DNA of 64,000 nucleotides from Margaritispora aquatica (GCA_007644065.1 VJWN01000034.1:5107-69106); one strand, 5' to 3'. Counted from the first letter of the stretch, positions 12,050 through 23,840 are shown. Numbers and translations: made by a program. Notes: generated by a model not told the origin, from the sequence alone.

Positions 12050-12786
12050 TATATTAATACTCGCTTAAACATTCTAGCTTCAACTCTGCAACCGAAGGTG
12101 CCATTTTTTTTTTGAAAGAAGGCGGGAAGGATGGATTAGTATGATATAAGTTAATCGACCTACTTATTTTGGCCCCGGTTAGATCGATTGAAGAGTCCCT
12201 AATCATAAAAACCTAAAAAAAACTAAATTCGTACAACGCCTCGTTCCTGTTTTCAACTGTGAGCCCCTCGGTCCCAAGTACCAGGTGTAAATCCTGCAAA
12301 GAACCAGAGGTTTTCGCTTATCTAAAAGCCTTTGCGAAGGCGTGATAATTGTCCCATACTAGGACGAGAATTACGAGAGCAGGCCAGAAATGACATAATA
12401 GCTTGGCTATAAGTGCAAGTCCTTCCCTCCATAAGACATGATCTCAAACATCTCAAGCCTTTATTACTTGGCAAAAATTATCTTCGTCCAGTGATTTTGG
12501 CTAGATCCTATCCTGATTGTCCACTTCGGTACGAGACCCCGAGGCTTCGGTAGCATTGGAGGCATGAGAAAGTTCAACGCCATGTGTGGTCGACCATCAC
12601 ATCATCGACTTGTTTTTGATGTTATTCTTGCCATATGGTCGATATCGGGTCTCCAAGACCACCACTGTGGAAGGAAAGTGGGCTATCATGCACCAACTTG
12701 TGTACATTGTACATACCAAAAGGGACCTCCCTTTTTTGTTTGTTTTTGGACGATATGTGGAATATTACTCCTGTAGCGCAAACTCC

Positions 12787-12802
12787 TATATACATATATA
12801 AG
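12787..12802 (+). promoter_or_regulatory. TATA-like box of the transporter gene
   Basis: TATATACATATATAAG lies about 80 bases before the ATG at 12882, and a pyrimidine-rich stretch follows it. This is a plausible core promoter; it is inferred from position and sequence only. Confidence 0.45.
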
Positions 12803-12881
12803 AGCGTTTCCTTCTCATCATGCACAGCTCATCATCGCACGCACACTTTGACTAGCTTTGTATCTCTCAATCATTTCCATA

Positions 12882-14824
12882 ATGTCGCCCCGAGAGGATG
12901 GTAATGCGCCTGAGAGCGACTCTGACCACCAATCCGAGAGCTCAACTAAGGAGATTGATCTCGATGGTAAAACTCCACGAGCGCTCCTTGACGATGCCGA
13001 AGTCGTTACCGCCAGAGGAAACATTATCACCAAAGATGGCATAGTGATCTCTACGCAGGATAGCGATGCAAGCCTTTCAACCAACGTCTTCCAGGATCCT
13101 GAGGTTACCGCTTATTACGTCGGTGTCTATGAGAAGGCTCAATACGAATGTCGACATGTGTTTGATGCCAACCTTACGTGGACACAAGAAGAGGAGAGAA
13201 AGATAGTGCGGAAGCTCGATTGGCATGGTATATTAAGCACTTCTTTCATGAAACCCGAAAAATAAAGCTAATTCTAATCTTGTGCAGTGTGTCTCTGGGC
13301 TTGTGTTATGTTTTTTAGTCTTCAGGTTGACCGGGGAAACATCAGTCAGGCTGTCTCCGGTACACTGTTGAAGGACTTGAAACTCAATACCAATGACTTC
13401 AATCTTGGTAACACCGTCTTCGTGGTTTCGTTCTTGCTCGCCGAACTTCCCTCCCAACTGATTTCCAAAAAAGTCGGGCCTGATCGGTGGATCCCCGTAC
13501 AGATGGTCCTCTGGTCAATCGTCGCAATGTCCCAAGCTGCTATGAAAAACAAAACTCAATTTCTGTTGACACGTTCTCTCATTGGAATGCTGGAGGTGTG
13601 TTTTATGGCTTCCATCCTGCTTTCAAGTGACTAACTTCATACCAGGGTGGTTTCATTCCTGATCTCGTCCTCTGGCTGTCCTATTTCTACACGTCTAGGG
13701 AGCTTCCGATTCGACTCAGTTTCTTTTGGACCGCTCTTAGTGTCACGGGTATTGGTGCCTCACTCGCTGCATACGGGATTTTCCATCTTGAGGGGCATAA
13801 TGGTATTGCAGGATGGCGATGGCTATTCTTGCTAGAAGGTCTTCTTACTCTTCTCATTGGAATCGCATCATTTTTCTTGATGCCTGCTTCAGCAGTTCAA
13901 ACCAAGACTTGGTTTCGGCCCAATGGCTGGTTCACCGAACGTGAACTCGGTATCGTAGTCAACCGTGTGCTTCGTGATGACCCTAGCAAAGGCGATATGC
14001 ACAATCGCCAAGCCATCACCCCTAGACGTCTCTGGAGTGCCATGAAAGACTACGATTTGTGAGTCTACCTATTCTTTTCATTACCAGTCTATACTTACTA
14101 AGTCTAATAGATGGCCAATTTATGCCCTCGGTCTCATATGTTTCATCCCCCAATCTCCACCTGGAACGTACTTGACCCAAACGCTTCGAAGTCTCGGATT
14201 CAGCACTTTCAACACCAATCTGCTCACCATTCCCAAGGATATCTTCCATATAATCACCCTACTTGGTATCACCTGGATTAGCGAGAAGACTAATCAACGT
14301 GCTCTAGTCGGCATTGCCCAAGCACTCTGGACTCTTCCTTGCATCATCGCTCTCATTGCCTGGCCGGGTCTTATCAAGGACAAATGGGGTACTTTTGCCC
14401 TTATAACCACATTATTGAGTTATCCCTACTGCCACGCTATTAATGTGGGATGGATCTCCAAGAACTCCAACAACGTGGGGTCTCGCTCTGTGTCCGCCGC
14501 TCTCTACAATATGTGTGTCCAACTCGGTGGCATCACTGCCGCAAATATCTATCGTAACGATGATAAGCCGTATTACCACCGCGGCAATCGGGCACTTCTT
14601 GGTATCAACGTCCTGTCTATCTGCTTGTTCTTGTTTGCAAAGGGTTACTACGTTGTCAAAAACAAGATTCGAGACAAGAAGTGGAATGCAATGACTCCTG
14701 AGGTATGTTCATCACCCGCCTTCGACATTAGTTTAACTGACAACGTTTACAGGAACGTGCCGACTATACTCTCAACACTACCGACAAAGCTAGTCGCCGC
14801 CTTGATTTCCGATTTGCTTCTTAG
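12882..14824 (+). CDS. DAL5-family MFS transporter (anion:cation symporter)
   Basis: Five exons (12882-13227, 13288-13595, 13646-14058, 14111-14702, 14753-14824) give 576 residues. A hydrophilic N-terminus of about 115 residues precedes about twelve membrane segments. The first is CLWACVMFFSLQ followed by VDRGNISQA, the family's D-R-x-N site. Later hallmarks are LLEGLLTLLIGIASFFLMP at the end of the first half and QLGGITAANIYRNDDKPYY near the end. The family carries allantoate, nicotinate, pantothenate, cysteine and related organic anions across the plasma membrane. The ATG at 12882 is chosen because it is the first ATG of the frame and lies downstream of a TATA box. Pairing with the TauD gene suggests the substrate is a sulfonate, a sulfur amino acid or a similar anion; this is inference. 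Confidence 0.9.
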
Positions 14825-15346
14825 ATGTGTTGGCATGGGGTAGACAGACGTGGATCTCTCTCTATAACTGGAAGATGAATAGACGTAAGTTAAGCATTGA
14901 GACTTTGGAACTGATAGGGGAAATGTTTGTGTTTACTTTCGCTCTGGATTTTAATTTTCAATTATATACAAGTTCATGAAGCAAATATTTGGAGAATTTG
15001 TTTTGAAAGTGTTTGAAATGAGGAGGAGCAACATAATTGTATATTGCTCTCTAGAGACATAATATGGCTATTCCTTGGAAACCACGAAAGTACCAAGAAT
15101 CGAACATACTTACTCACCTGGCTTCAACCTTCTATTTTAATTTTCCTCCTTTCGCTAAGATCGAAAGTGAATTTTTTTTAAAAAAAATTAATTGAAAGAG
15201 CGTTTTCTTGCTCCATGGTTTAAGACTTGACCTCTTTATATATATGAACAATGGTTTTATGATGAAGTCTTTCTATTTATTTAAATAAACCCTTAACAAA
15301 ACCGCCAAGTAACTTCCTCTCAACCTAAGATTTTACTATATAACAA
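14825..15346. other. convergent intergenic region, AT-rich
   Basis: This lies between two converging genes. It has T- and A-runs near 15170-15190 and no coding sequence; it probably holds the 3' ends of both transcripts. Confidence 0.5.
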
Positions 15347-17724
15347 CTAATTGTCTTCGACTTCTCCGCCTTGTTCTATCTCACCCTCCTCATTACTAGT
15401 AGTCTGTTCCCCTGCTCCGTTCTCAAGCAATGTCTTGCTTTCTGCTCCCACTCCAGCAGCTTCCTGTGCAGGTTTCTTGGCTGTGTTCTTTGTGTCTTTC
15501 TGTGCTTCAGATGCTTTTCCAGCGGGTGTTGCTACTACTTCTGCTGGTGATTTTGCTGCCTTCTCTTTCTTTGATGCCTTCTTGGTGGGTTCAGCAACAC
15601 TTGGCTCACTTGCGGCTGGCTGACTGGTTTTAGGTGCACCACTTTCAGTTGTGGTTTCCTTACCCGGAGTCGTTTTTGTAGGTGTCTCTGTCGAGGGAGA
15701 TGTCTCAGTTGAGTTACCAGCGTTGCTTTCAACTGGTAACTCGCTATCTGGTGCATTTTCTGCTGGTGTCTCCTTGACTGGCTTGCTAGTCTTTGGAGTA
15801 CCACTCTTAACAGGAGTTTCATTAATAGCAGTTGTTTCTGACGAACTTTCTGTATTGGTTGACTCTTTGACTGGTGTAGCGGACTCAGGAGCGGCACTCG
15901 CAGCAGGACACTCAGCGCCAGAGGTATTTTCCGTAGCGCTATTTGCTTTTGTACCCTCACTAGGGGGCTTGCTCATTTCTGTCCCATTCCCCTTCTTTGT
16001 CTCTTCAGCAACAGGTGTTTCTGCTCCTGCAACACCTTCTCTCGGGGCACTCTCCGTCCCTTTTACAACCTTCGGCGCTTTCTTTGGATTTGCTGCCTCC
16101 GTCCCGTTCTTTTTATTCTCAGCAGCTTCAACTTTTGGACTCTCAGCGGCAGCTTTGGCAGCTTTGGCAGGTTTCTCGACCTTGGGGCTGGCGATCTCAG
16201 TAGCGTTACCTTTCTTTGGAGTTTCCACAGTTGGAGTCTCTGCTTTGGTAGTTTCTTTGGCTGGAGCTTCTTTTGCGGGAGCTTCCTTGGCTGGAGCTTC
16301 TTTGGCTGGAGCTTCTGTCTTTGGAGCTGCACTTTCAGCTGGTTTTTCAGCAGCTTTTTCGCCGCCGGCACCTTGTAAAGCGGATATGAGATCAGCAAGT
16401 CCTTGGATTCCATTACCGGCTTGCTTAGCCGGGGCTTCTTTGGCTGGGGCTTCAGCCGCAGGTGCCTCTTTTGCGGGAGCCTCTTTTGCAGGAGCTTCCT
16501 TGGCTGGTGTACTTTCTTTTGCTGGAGACTCTTTCGCTGGACTGGCCACATCCTTAGTTTCACCCCCCTCGACAGCTGTGCCATTTTTCGCTTCTCCAGC
16601 AGCCCCCTCTTCAACTTTGGCACCACCTCCTGCAGCTTTCTCGCCACCTTCCGCGGTCTTCTCACCACCTTCTGCAGCACCCTCGCCAACCACAGTCTCG
16701 GGCTTGGTACCCTCGTTCTTGACAACCTCTGCTTCACCGACAATGGTGATTCCCGACTCGCCTCCCACGTTGGTGGTCTTTCCAGTCGAATCAGTCGTGA
16801 TGCCACTTTCACCGCCAATGTTGGTGGTACCATCGCCGTTAACTAGAGTCAGATGTAAACATACGGTACAAATAAGAATATGAAGGTTATAGTCTAGGGA
16901 TCCTTCTAGGACTATGGGAGAAGCAACCTCTATATTATGGACCGTGATTTCGAGTCTAAAAAGCATAGATATTCGGCTAACTCGTACCTCGAAGTTCTCG
17001 ACGTAGAGGTAGTACTAGCTTTCGATAAAATGGAGCCCGGTTACGTGTTTATACAAGACAATGTACCTATATACTGTACGTATAAGGTCCGCGAATAGTT
17101 TCGTCTTAGGGGTATTCCTTGCCTTTTAAACTAGCCTACGTACTCGCTAGACCTTAATCCTATTAAGCCCGTCTAGTAGCACCTTAAAATACAGGTCTAC
17201 GAGATGTTTCCTAACGTTATAGCCGAAAAAAGCGAGTTAGAAGCCACAAGAGCGAGGCTAGAGAGCTGTTTATAGGCTACGTGGGATATACTAGATCAGT
17301 CACTTTTCGACAATTTATATAAGAGTATGTATAGTAGAATGGAGGCCTGTATCGCGGCGGACGGGTAGCATACAAAATACTAGAGGGTCTACGGTATTAT
17401 AGTATATTTTTTTATATATATATTATACGAACGAATTAGAGCTTTTAAATAATTCTATTTTTATATTTTTAAACTTATTAGTTAATTTAATATTAATAAA
17501 AGTATATGTTTCGAAAAAATCGGAATTTTCGTGTTCTTCGCTTCGTTTAATAGCAGTTGACTAGTACTGTAGATGCTATGTGGTGGAGAAAAAGGGAATG
17601 AAAGGAAATGGGCTTGGGTACCGGTAATTCCACTGCTTGATTCCTTACGAGGGACCTTGTTATGCGGAATCACAAAAGCCTGGGTGCTAACTGCCACAGC
17701 AGTGAGAAGAGCGAAGAAACGCAT
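15347..17724 (-). CDS. secreted Ala/Pro/Glu/Lys-rich low-complexity protein (paralogue A)
   Basis: Exon 1 (17724-17622) encodes a signal peptide, MRFFALLTAVAVSTQAF, then IPHNKVPRKESSSGIT. Exon 2 (16842-15347) begins VNGDGTTNIGGESGITT. The join is phase 1 across an intron of 779 bases that contains a transposon relic. The product has 532 residues. After a Gly-rich start it is dominated by KEAPAKE-type units, then a GLADLISALQG segment, then Ser/Thr/Glu/Pro-rich sequence to an acidic end. The same signal peptide style, splice phase and VNGDG...GGE.GIT start occur in the paralogue at 18909-19799, which supports this gene model over one starting at 16966. The composition fits an extracellular, probably disordered protein. 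Its function is unknown. Confidence 0.75.
16870..17400 (+). mobile_element. RIP-mutated Tc1/mariner transposase fragment inside an intron
   Basis: One reading frame starting near 16880 runs for about 165 codons without frameshifts and shows a Tc1/mariner C-terminus. The pattern is V-stop-GSF-stop-DYGRSNLYIMDRDFE, then FDKMEPGYVFIQDN with the second catalytic Asp, then SLDLNPI with the third acidic region, and a closing DG-stop-HTKY. Every stop is TAG and falls where the family has Trp, or Gln in one case. This is the result expected from RIP (TGG to TAG, CAG to TAG). The N-terminal half and any left inverted repeat are missing. It lies antisense to the host gene, between its two exons. AT-rich sequence continues to about 17560. 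Confidence 0.8.
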
Positions 17725-18908
17725 GCTGGTTAAATTGATTGCTTTGTTAAGCGAGGTGTAAGATTTAAAATGGTTGAACGAAAGTGCACGGCACTGAATA
17801 CGAGGATTGATGTACTGAGAATGCTAATAAACGGTATGAAGAAAAGAGAGAAGTGCCAGCACAGTAAAGAAATGTATTGACGATACTGGAAGAAACTGAC
17901 CTCTAGCCAGTGGACTTTGTATTTCTATATCACTCACATCTACCTTTTCTCAGCTCATGGCATTCTTTCGGAAAACATCCATTTTACGACCAAGAGTAAG
18001 ATTCTGTGGGAGCAAAGCAACATTGGAACATGCCCAGTCGCCTTGTCTTCTGAACCTTCTTCACATTACCTCGAAGTCGAACTCTTATTTCTGAACTGCA
18101 CCCTCGTGCAGCCTCACTAAATTCAAAAACCAAGCATCTCGGCTTCGTCGCAAGTGCTGCCTCCAAAACTCTTATACAGGGAGAAAAGCATCTAGTTGGC
18201 ATATTTGCTGGGCCATAGGGAAGAGCTTGAGTTCCGCCAAGACTGCCAGACACCACATAAGCCTTCGCTTAATTAAGATGCTACTCTTGGGATGAAAGAG
18301 ATCTGCTGTTCAGACGGCGTCAGGTAAATTTGTGGCTGAAGCGGAGTATCAAGTTGGATCCAGAATGGGAAGAATTGGTAAGTGCTTATTTGAGTTTGTA
18401 TGCGAGTGTCTGGTTAGGCAGGGCAGGTTTGGTAAGGTCATGCGTGTTTGGCTAAAACTGTCCAACAAGCGAGAAACCCAAGTATTGAATATGCCACAAT
18501 GATGGTCCAGAACAATAGCAACGTAGCGTATTCGGATTCTAGATCACAAAAGCATATAAGCGGATTCTCTGGACGTTTTGAAAGTAACCTTGGGAATAAC
18601 AGGTGCATATCCTTGGGCTCGAATGTGAGCGAGAAGTTGTCACTGTGAGATTTGTCTCCAACCTATCACTCGATCACAGGAGGCAAGGAAAACTTTCATC
18701 GTGAAAATGTGAGTCTGTAACTTCAATTTACTAAGTTGGAATATTTATAAATCTACATGAAGGCTACTCGATACTTTGGCACTACACTGAGATTTAGCTT
18801 AGACTAATCGCAACCAAGCCTATGATACAATTTCATCCTCCACATCCTATTCCGCAAGATCTCACACATATAATATACCACACTGGCAGCCTTTCACCAC
18901 CAAGACAC
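17725..18908. other. intergenic between the two paralogues
   Basis: Contains the putative promoter of paralogue A next to 17724 and the 3' flank of paralogue B. The short frames at 17917-18648 have no domain. Confidence 0.5.
17852..17865 (-). promoter_or_regulatory. shared upstream block of paralogue A
   Basis: AGTGCCAGCACAGT lies about 130 bases upstream of the paralogue A start. The identical 14-mer lies about 145 bases upstream of paralogue B. It may be a regulatory site or simply part of the duplicated segment. Confidence 0.4.
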
Positions 18909-19799
18909 TTATTCATCGTCTTCACAATCCTCATCCTCCGCCGTATCCACATCCGCATCCACGGCATCAGCATCAATGCCCCTCCTCTCCACATTCGCCA
19001 CAATCCCAGACTTAACAATCGCCGCCGTCATCATGGCAGGTTTCTCTCCCTCAGGCTTTGCCTCGGGGGCAGCAGCAACAGGAGCAAGGGAAGCCTCAGG
19101 AGCAGGGGAAGCCTCAGCAGGAGGGGCAACCTCAGCAGGTTTTCCAGCCTCAGTCGCAGGCGTAGCCGCAGTCTCGGTTCCATTCTTCTTCGTCTCCCCA
19201 CCCGCATTACCGCCCGCAGAAACACCCTGCAACGCACCGATCAAATCGATCAAACCCTGGGCACCACCCCCCTCAGCAGGAGCACCGCTCGCCTCGGCCT
19301 TGGGAGGAGCGCCTTCTGCAGCTGCTCCCGTTCCTGCCTCTGTGGCCGTGCCGGTGCTGTTCTTCTTCGCTGCACCACCACCACCGGCGCCGTTCAGCGC
19401 GCCAACGAGAGCGGCCAAGTCTCCCGCGTTGCCGGTGCCCTTTGGCTTGTTGCCTGTCGTGGTCTCGGTTCCGGTGCCGTTTCGGCCGGCTCCTGCTTTC
19501 GGGGCGGCGACGTTGATTCCTGATGCGCCGCCGATGGATTTCGAGCCGTCTGCGTTGTTGGTTATGCCTGTTTCGCCGCCGACATTTGAGGAGCCGTCTC
19601 CGTTGACTTGGATATTGCGTTAGCTTGCTTTTCTTGATGAACTGGATTCAAGGCGCATGTAAGAGAGATAATGGTGGTGGATGTATGTACCTGTGATGCC
19701 ACTTGGATTTCGTCTAAGTTTCCGCTCTGCTATTCCCGGAGGCAGAGTGAATGCTTGCGTACATGCCGCTGCGGCAGTCAAGAGAACGAGGAGACGCAT
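18909..19799 (-). CDS. secreted Ala/Gly-rich low-complexity protein (paralogue B)
   Basis: Exon 1 (19799-19691) encodes the signal peptide MRLLVLLTAAAACTQAF and a short basic segment ending NPSGIT. Exon 2 (19606-18909) starts VNGDGSSNVGGETGIT. The phase-1 junction matches paralogue A. The 268-residue product is Gly-rich, then Ala/Pro/Glu-rich, and ends in an acidic tail (DTAEDEDCEDDE). Two related motifs stand out in the disordered background: DLAALVGALNGAGG and GLIDLIGALQGVSAGG. The second closely matches GLADLISALQGAGG in paralogue A. This conserved amphipathic segment is the only likely folded or interacting part. Function unknown. The two genes lie 1.2 kb apart on one strand, so tandem duplication is the simplest origin. 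Confidence 0.8.
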
Positions 19800-20663
19800 T
19801 TTCGTTATGGATTGGTTGATTAGGTATTATATCACACGACTCTATCGTGGAACTGGCGAAAACAAAAGAAAGACAATAGAAAAGTATTTTACAACCAAGA
19901 CGGATTTCAAGAATGGTATCAAAGAAAATACAAGAAGAGTAGAGTGCCAGCACAGTTCTTTGCTAAGAGAATAACAGACCAAGCAGCAAACTCATCAACC
20001 CCAAGCGCGACCAAGTCATCTTGTATATACCGATACGCAAACTCTTCCTCCCCCGTCCTCGTCATCTCAGAAATCTCCATCAAAGGCCAAGCCGCGTATG
20101 AAAATTCCGCGGCTTGGCACCAAACAGTGGATTCGAATCAAACCTTCCATCACTGGCTGTCAGCAGTTCTTCCAGATCATGTCTGAAATATCAAGTGAGT
20201 TTGACACCGTTTCAAGCCTCGCTTAATTTCAGCCAAGCGAGCCCGTGTATGAGCTGACGATTTGAGGCTCTGTCCGCACGAGGACGAGCGGGGCGAGGAA
20301 ACACGTTGTGTTTGTGCTGGTGATGCATTTATGCGCCGCTTGGAGAGGATCGGGTTTTAGGTGGAGAAGGGTTATAAGCACTCGCATGATTGAACTTTCA
20401 ACCACTTCTTCCTCTTCCATTTGTATAGTTCATGTGTTGGGGCCCTTGATACTAATTGTCCAAGTAAAGGAGAGTCCAATTCAGGTTCAGATCAGCCCTC
20501 TTTCTCACAATCCTCAATCGAAAGTAATTTCAATTGATACACAACAGACCATCCGCTAAACAAACCCCAAACCATGATATCTTGCATATGCCGTTTTTCC
20601 TATCACTCCCAAAATCAGAAACCCACCCATCATTCCATCGTAAATATACAAGTCGACAATATC
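19800..20663. other. intergenic upstream of paralogue B
   Basis: Promoter side of paralogue B and 3' flank of the lysophospholipase. No gene is supported; the short frames at 19944-20186 and 20308-20559 show no domain. Confidence 0.5.
19943..19956 (-). promoter_or_regulatory. shared upstream block of paralogue B
   Basis: Second copy of AGTGCCAGCACAGT, about 145 bases upstream of the paralogue B start codon, matching the block upstream of paralogue A. Confidence 0.4.
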
Positions 20664-22771
20664 CTACAACGCCCAAACCATGAAGCTAGTAATGACTGAA
20701 ATCCAGAAAACCTCAGCGTGGATACTCGAGGCACGACTAGCAACCTTCGCCTCGTCAATTTTGTATTCTGGCATGTAACTGACTGGTGTACTATTATCGA
20801 CCGTTCCGTTCCAACAATATCTGTCAAAGCATTGAGTACAAACATCCGGAATAGTTGCACCGGTTTTGTACCAAGAGTGGTGCATTACGGCGCAAGCCAT
20901 GCACATTTGCCATTGACTGTCCTGTGTACCGTTACCCATTGTCGCAACGTCATAGCCATTTCGGATAATCAAGTTGCGCTGTGTATTATTATACTCCATG
21001 TCAAAAGTGGAGACATTCGAAGCTGTGATGTATGGTGCGTTAGGTACATAGACGATGAGAGGTGGGATATAAAAACTACCCCGAGGAGCATCAGTGATAT
21101 TGGAAATGTTGCAGCCAAACATGGACGGTCTATTGTTAAGACCCAAGTTGATGAAGGTGTTCTGATCGGGAATGGACGGGAATAATGTGCCGTTTTCAAT
21201 GGTAGCATTTAAAGAACGCTGATAGGTTGCAACCAGACTGGTTCCATTGGGCCAATTATTGACATCTGCTGAAGAATCAATGGCAAAGATGACATCTACA
21301 CCACGGAAAGGCTGAATGAGAGGATGAAGTGGGACATTCTGTCCATCTTCGCCTCCATCCACGAGAGTCAATTCAACGGATTGAGCTATACGACTGGTAA
21401 GATTGTTGAAGCCGTAAAATGGATTGGGCTGATATTGAGCAATATCGTTGTTGATAAACCCAATCCTGTCCAAAATGCTTGTGAAAATGTTCTGAAGGAC
21501 TGTAGGAATTGATGTCGAATTCAGTAGGACAAGCACCTGGTTGAATAGCGTCGATGAAGTGCCCATTATGAATCCTGCTTGATCAAAACCTCGAACACAT
21601 GAGGCACCAGAAGGTATGATACCGCCACTGAAATTGGATCCAATATATTCTAGAGGCGCAAATGCATATGTTGTAGGGTCCCAAGAACCAAGCTCAAAAG
21701 GGTTGAATTCGTAGACTGTAGAGTTTAAAGATATGATTGTTGTACCCGGCGCCCGGCCATCTGCGACAATAATGGGCATGGGGATAGAACCGCTTGCAAA
21801 GTTCTCGGCGAGAGCTATCGAGGAGAAAGTATAGGCAGGTCCACCATCAGTAGCGTTGACGAGTTGGAAAGACAGAGCACGACCCCAATGATCCGTGATC
21901 GAAGTGTTGAATCCAGCTTCCTCCTTCGCTTGCACGTCACTCTGGATCGTGGAGAAGTAGTCCGCAGTGCTGAGAAGTTGGATACCGCTGCCATTAGGTC
22001 CTTCGAAGATGGAGTTTTCGAATTTCCAGACATTTGAGTCCGGACTCCCGTCCCGTAGCTGCTGCACGGAGCTGAAATTGTTGGTATAAAGAGATCCCAC
22101 AAGCCATGCTCCGCCGGATAGACCGGCAAGATAAGTGGTGGCTTGCAACAATCCTCCTATATGACCAGCGTTTGTCGAGTTGGTGGTTCGGTTATCCGCA
22201 GCTGCGACAAAGCCAGCTCCATTCTAATATAGGTTAGCAGTTTTCACGTCTTCGGAAAATTCTACCATTTATACAAGTACGAATGCAACGAGAGCAAACT
22301 CACCATCAGTGCTCGATAACCCCCACCTGATGCTGCAATCCCAATGTTTGGTAGGGCCGAAGCATTGTTGCGAACGCTGTTGATATATGCGCTTGCATCG
22401 AACCCTGTAATGTTCATTCGAGTAAGCCATGATATCAGTGGGTCAACTGTGGCGTTCCTCCTCAACTCTAACCATGCTGTTTCGCTCTGTGAAAGATTGT
22501 TCGCAAGTCGGATGGTAGGTCTATTGGCTGGACAATCTACTACTGCTGGCGCATATGATCCTGAAGGTGAATTTGGTAGGGCGCGTTTTGCTGCCGTTAG
22601 TGGGACGGCGAGAGCTTCAGCTACCAGAATTTCTGGTGATGCATCTCTGGGAATAACAATTAAGTTTGCTGCTTTGTATTAGCAAGATATATGGCTTTCA
22701 AGTCCAGAGGACCTACCATCACATAAGCCGAGGGTTGTTGCTGCCACGAGAATTGACACGAAAGTACGCAT
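20664..22771 (-). CDS. lysophospholipase / phospholipase B, secreted, probably GPI-anchored
   Basis: Three exons (22771-22717, 22668-22304, 22223-20664) give 659 residues. The enzyme removes fatty acids from lysophospholipids and phospholipids outside the cell. It starts with a signal peptide ([18 protein letters not shown]). The catalytic Arg lies in SGGGYRAL (about residues 134-140), the nucleophilic Ser in GLSGG (Ser176), and the catalytic Asp in [13 protein letters not shown] (Asp429). Many N-glycosylation sequons and a Cys-rich end ([24 protein letters not shown]) fit fungal PLB proteins. The last residues ([15 protein letters not shown]) are a hydrophobic tail after a small-residue stretch, as in GPI signals. 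Length is normal for the family and the gene looks intact. Confidence 0.93.
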
Positions 22772-23484
22772 GTTGGAGGTCTCGAAATTCACGTGTGGTA
22801 AGAGGTAGAGGACTGTCGAAATTCCCCAATGTGTACAGCTCTTGTTATGAAGAAGTTAAGATGGTTTTCAATCGATGACGCAAAACGCACGACCGAGCAG
22901 ATCCGTACCGGTGACTCGGCCAACGACGGCAGATCGACAGGGCGCAGGCGTCTGTATAGTATAGTGAGTTGTGAATCTCGTCGTATCAGAGAGCAAAGAT
23001 TCATACGTGTGGTTACAGTATCCGAAAGAAAAGCCGATGCGAGAAAGCTGAATATGCAAAGCTGGAACAACGTCGAGGTTGAGGTTGGCAAACCAGATGG
23101 AATGGAAGCTCGCGTGCTTGTAAAGCGTAAAGTCAACTCCCAAGCGAATCTGGAATCTGGAGTCTCATATATCACCGACACACTCTTCCCGCTCACCTTT
23201 ACCCCTTTACCTCATACTCCACCAGTGAGCCACAGCCACGATGTTGAGATTCTAAGCTGAGCTCTTGGCTTTCACGGCCGGATCGGATGTGGTGGGGTCG
23301 TAGAGAGGTCGGGCGAATCGAAAGATATGCCTTTGATATTCACAAATTTTAGAGTTTTCAGGGTTTTCAAGGTTTTCAAGGGGTTTGCGACGGACGACGA
23401 CCTTTGGTGGTTGTTGTGAGTGCATGTGATATGACGAGTGTTGGGCGAGTGGTGACGAGTGGTGATTGGAGAGATGAGAAAGAG

Positions 23485-23572
23485 GAGAGATGAGAGATGA
23501 GAGATGAGAGATGAGAGATGAGAGATGAGAGATGAGAGATGAGACGAGATGAGACGAGATGAGACGAGAGAT
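23485..23572. repeat. heptanucleotide microsatellite (GAGAGAT)n with GAGACGAGAT end
   Basis: About eight copies of GAGAGAT run into three copies of a longer GAGACGAGAT unit, suggesting stepwise slippage and then expansion of a mutated unit. Confidence 0.9.
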
Positions 23573-23840
23573 AGAAATGAACATCCGCCGGGTCGTCTTC
23601 GTATATCGATCGTCCAGCAAAGGGGATTTTTTGTACTGTAAGAAAGGGCAAGGGTCCCTTCGGCCTTCGGAAGGGGTCATCGTACTGTACGGCGACACGG
23701 AAGGGTAAGGTAAAGGTAGATAAGGTAAGGTCGCTGCTGCTCAATTCGAATCAGAGCTTGTCGTTGCTGCCAATACAGTAGAGTGGATACTATACCTAGT
23801 AACAATAGCGGGGCATAGAGGTAATACTTATGGTAGATCT

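Larger units (their letters stand above)
11188..12881. other. divergent intergenic region between dioxygenase and transporter
   Basis: This 1.7 kb separates two divergently transcribed genes and should contain both promoters. It holds a 39-base tandem duplication (11972-12049) and a TATA-like box near 12793. Small open frames here have no domain. No regulator site could be assigned with confidence. Confidence 0.6.

Noticed and set aside
9823..14824. Secondary-metabolite cluster
   Set aside because: An oxygenase and a transporter alone are not enough; no polyketide synthase, NRPS, terpene synthase or cluster regulator is present in the window.
15651..16883. 410-residue plus-strand open frame
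   Set aside because: It is the antisense of the Ala/Lys-rich paralogue A; its Gly/Ala/Ser composition is a mirror of the repeats, and the opposite strand has the signal peptide and splice evidence.
18976..19623. Plus-strand 215-residue frame
   Set aside because: Antisense shadow of paralogue B, which has signal peptide, intron and paralogue support.
22789..23260. Overlapping frames on both strands upstream of the lysophospholipase
   Set aside because: No domain or splice support, and both lie in the promoter region.
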